64,000 nucleotides of DNA from Flavobacterium crocinum (lineage in GTDB: Bacteria; Bacteroidota; Bacteroidia; Flavobacteriales; Flavobacteriaceae), in the NCBI RefSeq assembly GCF_003122385.1, contig NZ_CP029255.1, positions 1,612,001 to 1,676,000 of the forward strand, in the 5' to 3' direction. Positions 61,557 to 64,000 of this stretch are shown piece after piece. The notes under the pieces were generated by a model. That model saw nothing but the letters and a program-made list of their open reading frames with translations. It had not been told where the DNA came from and made no database searches. Position 1 is the first letter of the stretch. Each line of letters opens with the position of its first letter. Position numbers and translations under genes: made by a program.

Positions 61557-61982
61557 ATGAAAGTAACCTTAAACAGAGTAAACGACGCATTTCATTTCAA
61601 AGTAAAAAATGAACGCGGCCACATAGTTGACGTTGATAGCAGAGCCGAATTTGGCGGAAGCGATTTAGGCGCAAGCCCAATGGAATTGGTATTAATGGGC
61701 GTTGCAGGATGCAGTGCTATTGATATGATTTCGATCTTAAAAAAACAGCGTCAGGAAATCACTTCTTTCAACGCTGAGGTTGAAGGGACACGAGTTCAGA
61801 TCGAAGAAGCAAAACCTTTTAAAGAAATCGATGTGGTTTTCTATTTAGAAGGAGAAATCAATCCGGAAAAAGCAAAAAAAGCAGCACAACTTTCTTTCGA
61901 AAAATATTGCTCAGTTGCCAAAACAGTTGAACCAACAGCAACCATTAGCTACAAAGTTGTCCTGAATAACGAAGCTTTGTAA
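61557..61982 (+). CDS. OsmC/Ohr-family protein
   Basis: 141 aa: an N-terminal beta-sheet, then GGSDLGASPMELVLMGVAGCSAIDMISILKKQRQ with the first conserved Cys, and AAQLSFEKYCSVAKTVEPTATISYKV with the second. The two cysteines are the peroxidatic pair of OsmC-type thiol peroxidases. Its place between thrA and a transsulfuration gene is usual in Flavobacteriia and suggests a role in sulfur or sulfide chemistry rather than general stress. Confidence 0.88.
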   Translation: MKVTLNRVNDAFHFKVKNERGHIVDVDSRAEFGGSDLGASPMELVLMGVAGCSAIDMISILKKQRQEITSFNAEVEGTRVQIEEAKPFKEIDVVFYLEGEINPEKAKKAAQLSFEKYCSVAKTVEPTATISYKVVLNNEAL

Positions 61983-62104
61983 AATTAGATAATTAGTTAA
62001 TTAGAGAAATTAGATAATTTCTTTAGACAGTTTGAATTTTAAGTTTAGTAATAACTTGAAACATTAAACCTGAAACTTCAAACAAAAAAAACAAAAACAA
62101 CACA

Positions 62105-63277
62105 ATGAATACAGAAGAATTTGGTTTTGAAACACAAGCCATTAGAACACATTTAGAAAAAACGCAATTTCAGGAACATTCAACGCCTTTGTACTTGTCT
62201 TCAAGTTTTATATTTGAAGATGCAGAGGATATGAGAGCATCTTTCACAGAAGAAAAAGTTCGTAATATTTACTCTCGTTTCAGCAATCCAAATACAACTG
62301 AATTTGTAGATAAAGTTTGTGCAATGGAAGGGGCAGAAGCGGGTTATGCTTTTGCAACCGGAATGGCTGCAATCTACTCTACGTTTGCTGCATTGTTAGA
62401 TTCAGGCGATCACATCGTTTCAGCAGGAAGTGTTTTTGGTTCGACACATGCTTTGTTTATGACCTATTTTCCAAAATGGAATATTGAAACAACCTATTTT
62501 GATATCAATAAACCAGAAACAATAGAAAGTTTCATTAAGCCAAATACTAAAATTTTATACGCAGAAACACCAACAAATCCTGGTGTTGATGTAATTGATT
62601 TGGAGTTGTTAGGTCAAATTGCAAAAAAACACAATCTGATTTTAATAATTGATAACTGTTTTGCAACACCATATATTCAGCAACCTATAAAATATGGAGC
62701 ACATATTGTAGTGCATTCAGCAACAAAATTAATAGATGGACAAGGTCGTGTTTTAGGTGGAGTTGCTGTGGGAGAAGCAGAATTGATTCGTAAAATTTAT
62801 TTGTTTTCAAGAAATACCGGGCCAGCGATGTCTCCATTTAATGCTTGGGTTTTGTCAAAAAGTTTAGAGACTTTAGCTGTTCGTGTAGATAAACATTGCG
62901 AAAATGCTTTAAAAGTGGCTGAATTTTTAGAAAGTCATCCAAACGTTCAAAGTGTGAAATACCCATTCTTGAAATCACATCCAAAATATGAAATCGCTAA
63001 AAAACAAATGCGTTTAGGCGGTAACATTATTGCAATCGAAATTAAAGGTGGTCTTGAAGCAGGAAGAAAATTTTTAGATAAAATTAAATTATGTTCTCTT
63101 TCGGCAAATATTGGTGATGTAAAAACAATTGTTACACATCCGGCTTCTACAACACATAGCAAATTATCTGAAGAAGATCAGTTAGCGGTTGGAATCACGC
63201 AAGGTTTGGTTCGTGTTTCTGTTGGTTTAGAAACTGTAGAAGATGTAATTGCAGATTTAAAACAAGCGCTTTCTTAA
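62105..63277 (+). CDS. Transsulfuration-family PLP enzyme, MetZ/MetB-like
   Basis: 390 aa, the size of O-succinylhomoserine sulfhydrylase or cystathionine gamma-synthase. Motifs: YSRFSNPNTTEFVDKVCAMEGAEAGYAFATGMAAI, SVFGSTHALF, YAETPTNPGVDVIDL, DNCFATPYIQQPIKYGAHIVVHSATKLIDGQG (PLP lysine K208), and HPASTTHSKL. It belongs to the same superfamily as metY at 54109 but is a distinct subfamily. With metX, thrA and OsmC it completes homocysteine synthesis. The choice of sulfur donor (sulfide or cysteine) cannot be read from sequence. Confidence 0.88.
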   Translation: MNTEEFGFETQAIRTHLEKTQFQEHSTPLYLSSSFIFEDAEDMRASFTEEKVRNIYSRFSNPNTTEFVDKVCAMEGAEAGYAFATGMAAIYSTFAALLDSGDHIVSAGSVFGSTHALFMTYFPKWNIETTYFDINKPETIESFIKPNTKILYAETPTNPGVDVIDLELLGQIAKKHNLILIIDNCFATPYIQQPIKYGAHIVVHSATKLIDGQGRVLGGVAVGEAELIRKIYLFSRNTGPAMSPFNAWVLSKSLETLAVRVDKHCENALKVAEFLESHPNVQSVKYPFLKSHPKYEIAKKQMRLGGNIIAIEIKGGLEAGRKFLDKIKLCSLSANIGDVKTIVTHPASTTHSKLSEEDQLAVGITQGLVRVSVGLETVEDVIADLKQALS

Positions 63278-63321
63278 TTTTAGATTGCAGATCTTAGACT
63301 TTAGATTTTCAATTTCTATAT

Positions 63322-63371
63322 AAAGACGATTTTTAATAGTAAGGTTTGCTATTAGGAATCGTCTTTTTTTT
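63322..63371 (+). terminator. Terminator after the metZ-like gene
   Basis: AAGACGATT (63323-63331) / AATCGTCTT (63357-63365) with an inner stem TAATAG/CTATTA and T8. Confidence 0.85.
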
Positions 63372-63448
63372 ATGATTGCTTTTTATGTAAAAAAGCTATT
63401 TTTGTCAATAGTGAAGTTTATAGATAATAATTAAAAAACTAAATATAC

Positions 63449-63946
63449 TTGAGCGATTCTACTTATGTTCTACACAAGAAGTTATTGACGTCTGATCGTG
63501 ATCGTTTTTTTAACTGCATTATTGATTTTGTTTTTATTTCAGTTTTCATATTTGTTTTTTCATTTTTTGTTGTAATTATTGGCAATGTTTTTCAGTGGAA
63601 TGCTTATGGTGCTTGGGTAGAAATTATGATAAACCTTGGAGTAATAGGAACTTACCTTTCTTTTGCGATAATCTACTACTTGATATTTGAATCTCTTTTT
63701 CCCAGAACTATAGGAAAAATTGTTACTGGAAGTATCGTGGTGAATGAAAATGGAATAAAACCTAATTTTGAAATGGTTTGTCTGAGAACTGTGTGTCGTT
63801 TAATTCCTTTTGATGTGTTTTCTTTTTTAGGAAAATCGGGAAGGTTTTGGCATGATTCCTTATCAAAAACTTATGTTGTCGAGAAAAATGACTTGGAAAA
63901 AGACATGGAAATCTTTTATAATTTAGACGCAACAGGAAGTACATAG
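63449..63946 (+). CDS. RDD-family membrane protein
   Basis: 165 aa; the likely start is TTG at 63449. The RDD signature is RDRFFNCIIDFVF near residue 17, followed by three membrane helices and ESLFPRTIGKIVTGSIVVNENGIKP. The C-terminal RLIPFDVFSFLGKSGRFWHDSLSKTYVV is typical of the family. RDD proteins are small membrane proteins of mostly unknown function; some are Na+/H+ antiporters. Confidence 0.87.
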   Translation: MSDSTYVLHKKLLTSDRDRFFNCIIDFVFISVFIFVFSFFVVIIGNVFQWNAYGAWVEIMINLGVIGTYLSFAIIYYLIFESLFPRTIGKIVTGSIVVNENGIKPNFEMVCLRTVCRLIPFDVFSFLGKSGRFWHDSLSKTYVVEKNDLEKDMEIFYNLDATGST

Positions 63947-64000
63947 AAGTAATTTGATAGAATTAGTAGAATTTAATTTTATTCTGCTGTGATAGTTCAA

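Noticed and set aside
1..64000. tRNA, rRNA, CRISPR array, insertion sequence or prophage
   Set aside because: I looked in all gaps for cloverleaf/TpsiC-like sequence, regular spaced repeats, transposase motifs and phage genes, and found none. Short palindromic repeats lack any associated transposase.

Overview
The window is low-GC, gene-dense chromosomal DNA of a Flavobacterium-like member of the Bacteroidota. The evidence is the TonB-dependent receptors, a GLPGLI protein, an XrtF exosortase, the gliding/type IX secretion protein SprT/PorT, a TamL-type BamA lipoprotein and UbiE/MenG next to sprT. Promoters of the form TTG-N17-20-TAnnTTTG also fit, as does the general absence of Shine-Dalgarno sequences. 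I see no rRNA, tRNA, insertion sequence, prophage or CRISPR array. Nearly all proteins are ordinary core genes, so the unusual material lies mainly in leaders, operators and a few altered active sites.

Layout. 1-2.9 kb: a cut-off secreted protein, then an HTH regulator divergent from a fatty-acid desaturase with three related operator-like palindromes between them. 2.9-5.5 kb: rpsO-pnp. 5.7-8 kb: two paralogous YwqK/MORN-type secreted proteins and an fRMsr-like GAF protein. 8-9 kb: xrtF and its partner. 9-12 kb: a Cys-rich envelope/metal cluster (HYC_CC_PP protein, TonB receptor, secreted HMA protein). 12-18.6 kb: DedA, then the cell-shape operon mreB-mreC-mreD-mrdA-rodA. 18.7-31 kb: purH, an FtsX-type permease, accD, fbaA, tamL, an rRNA methylase, sprT, menG and folA. 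31-36 kb: thyA, a bifunctional nuclease, etfBA and pdhB. 36-43 kb: a DUF5686 protein, a DapF homologue with both catalytic cysteines changed to serine, ppa, and hppA with a Cys-rich tail. 43-52 kb: higBA, a deoxynucleoside kinase and a GLPGLI/TonB-receptor pair.

52-63.3 kb is a methionine/sulfur regulon: metK, metY, a stand-alone homoserine dehydrogenase, metX, thrA, an OsmC protein and a metZ-like gene. Three kinds of RNA control are packed here: a SAM-II-type element before metK, a SAM-I (S-box) element before metX, and two tandem pairs of short Met/Cys-rich leader peptides. Each of the four leaders is followed by an intrinsic terminator whose left arm is complementary to RNA at or near the end of the leader ORF. 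That is the layout of ribosome-mediated attenuation. Each tandem pair is followed by a small protein of 61 or 66 residues; the two share a C-terminal SLLFxxY...LF motif. This leader plus microprotein module is my best candidate for an undescribed system.

Many genes were given a start downstream of the first possible one, because the longer form would begin inside a promoter, operator or terminator, or would put residues before a clear signal peptide. Several genes appear to use TTG (xrtF, tamL, metX, the RDD protein and the first partial gene).
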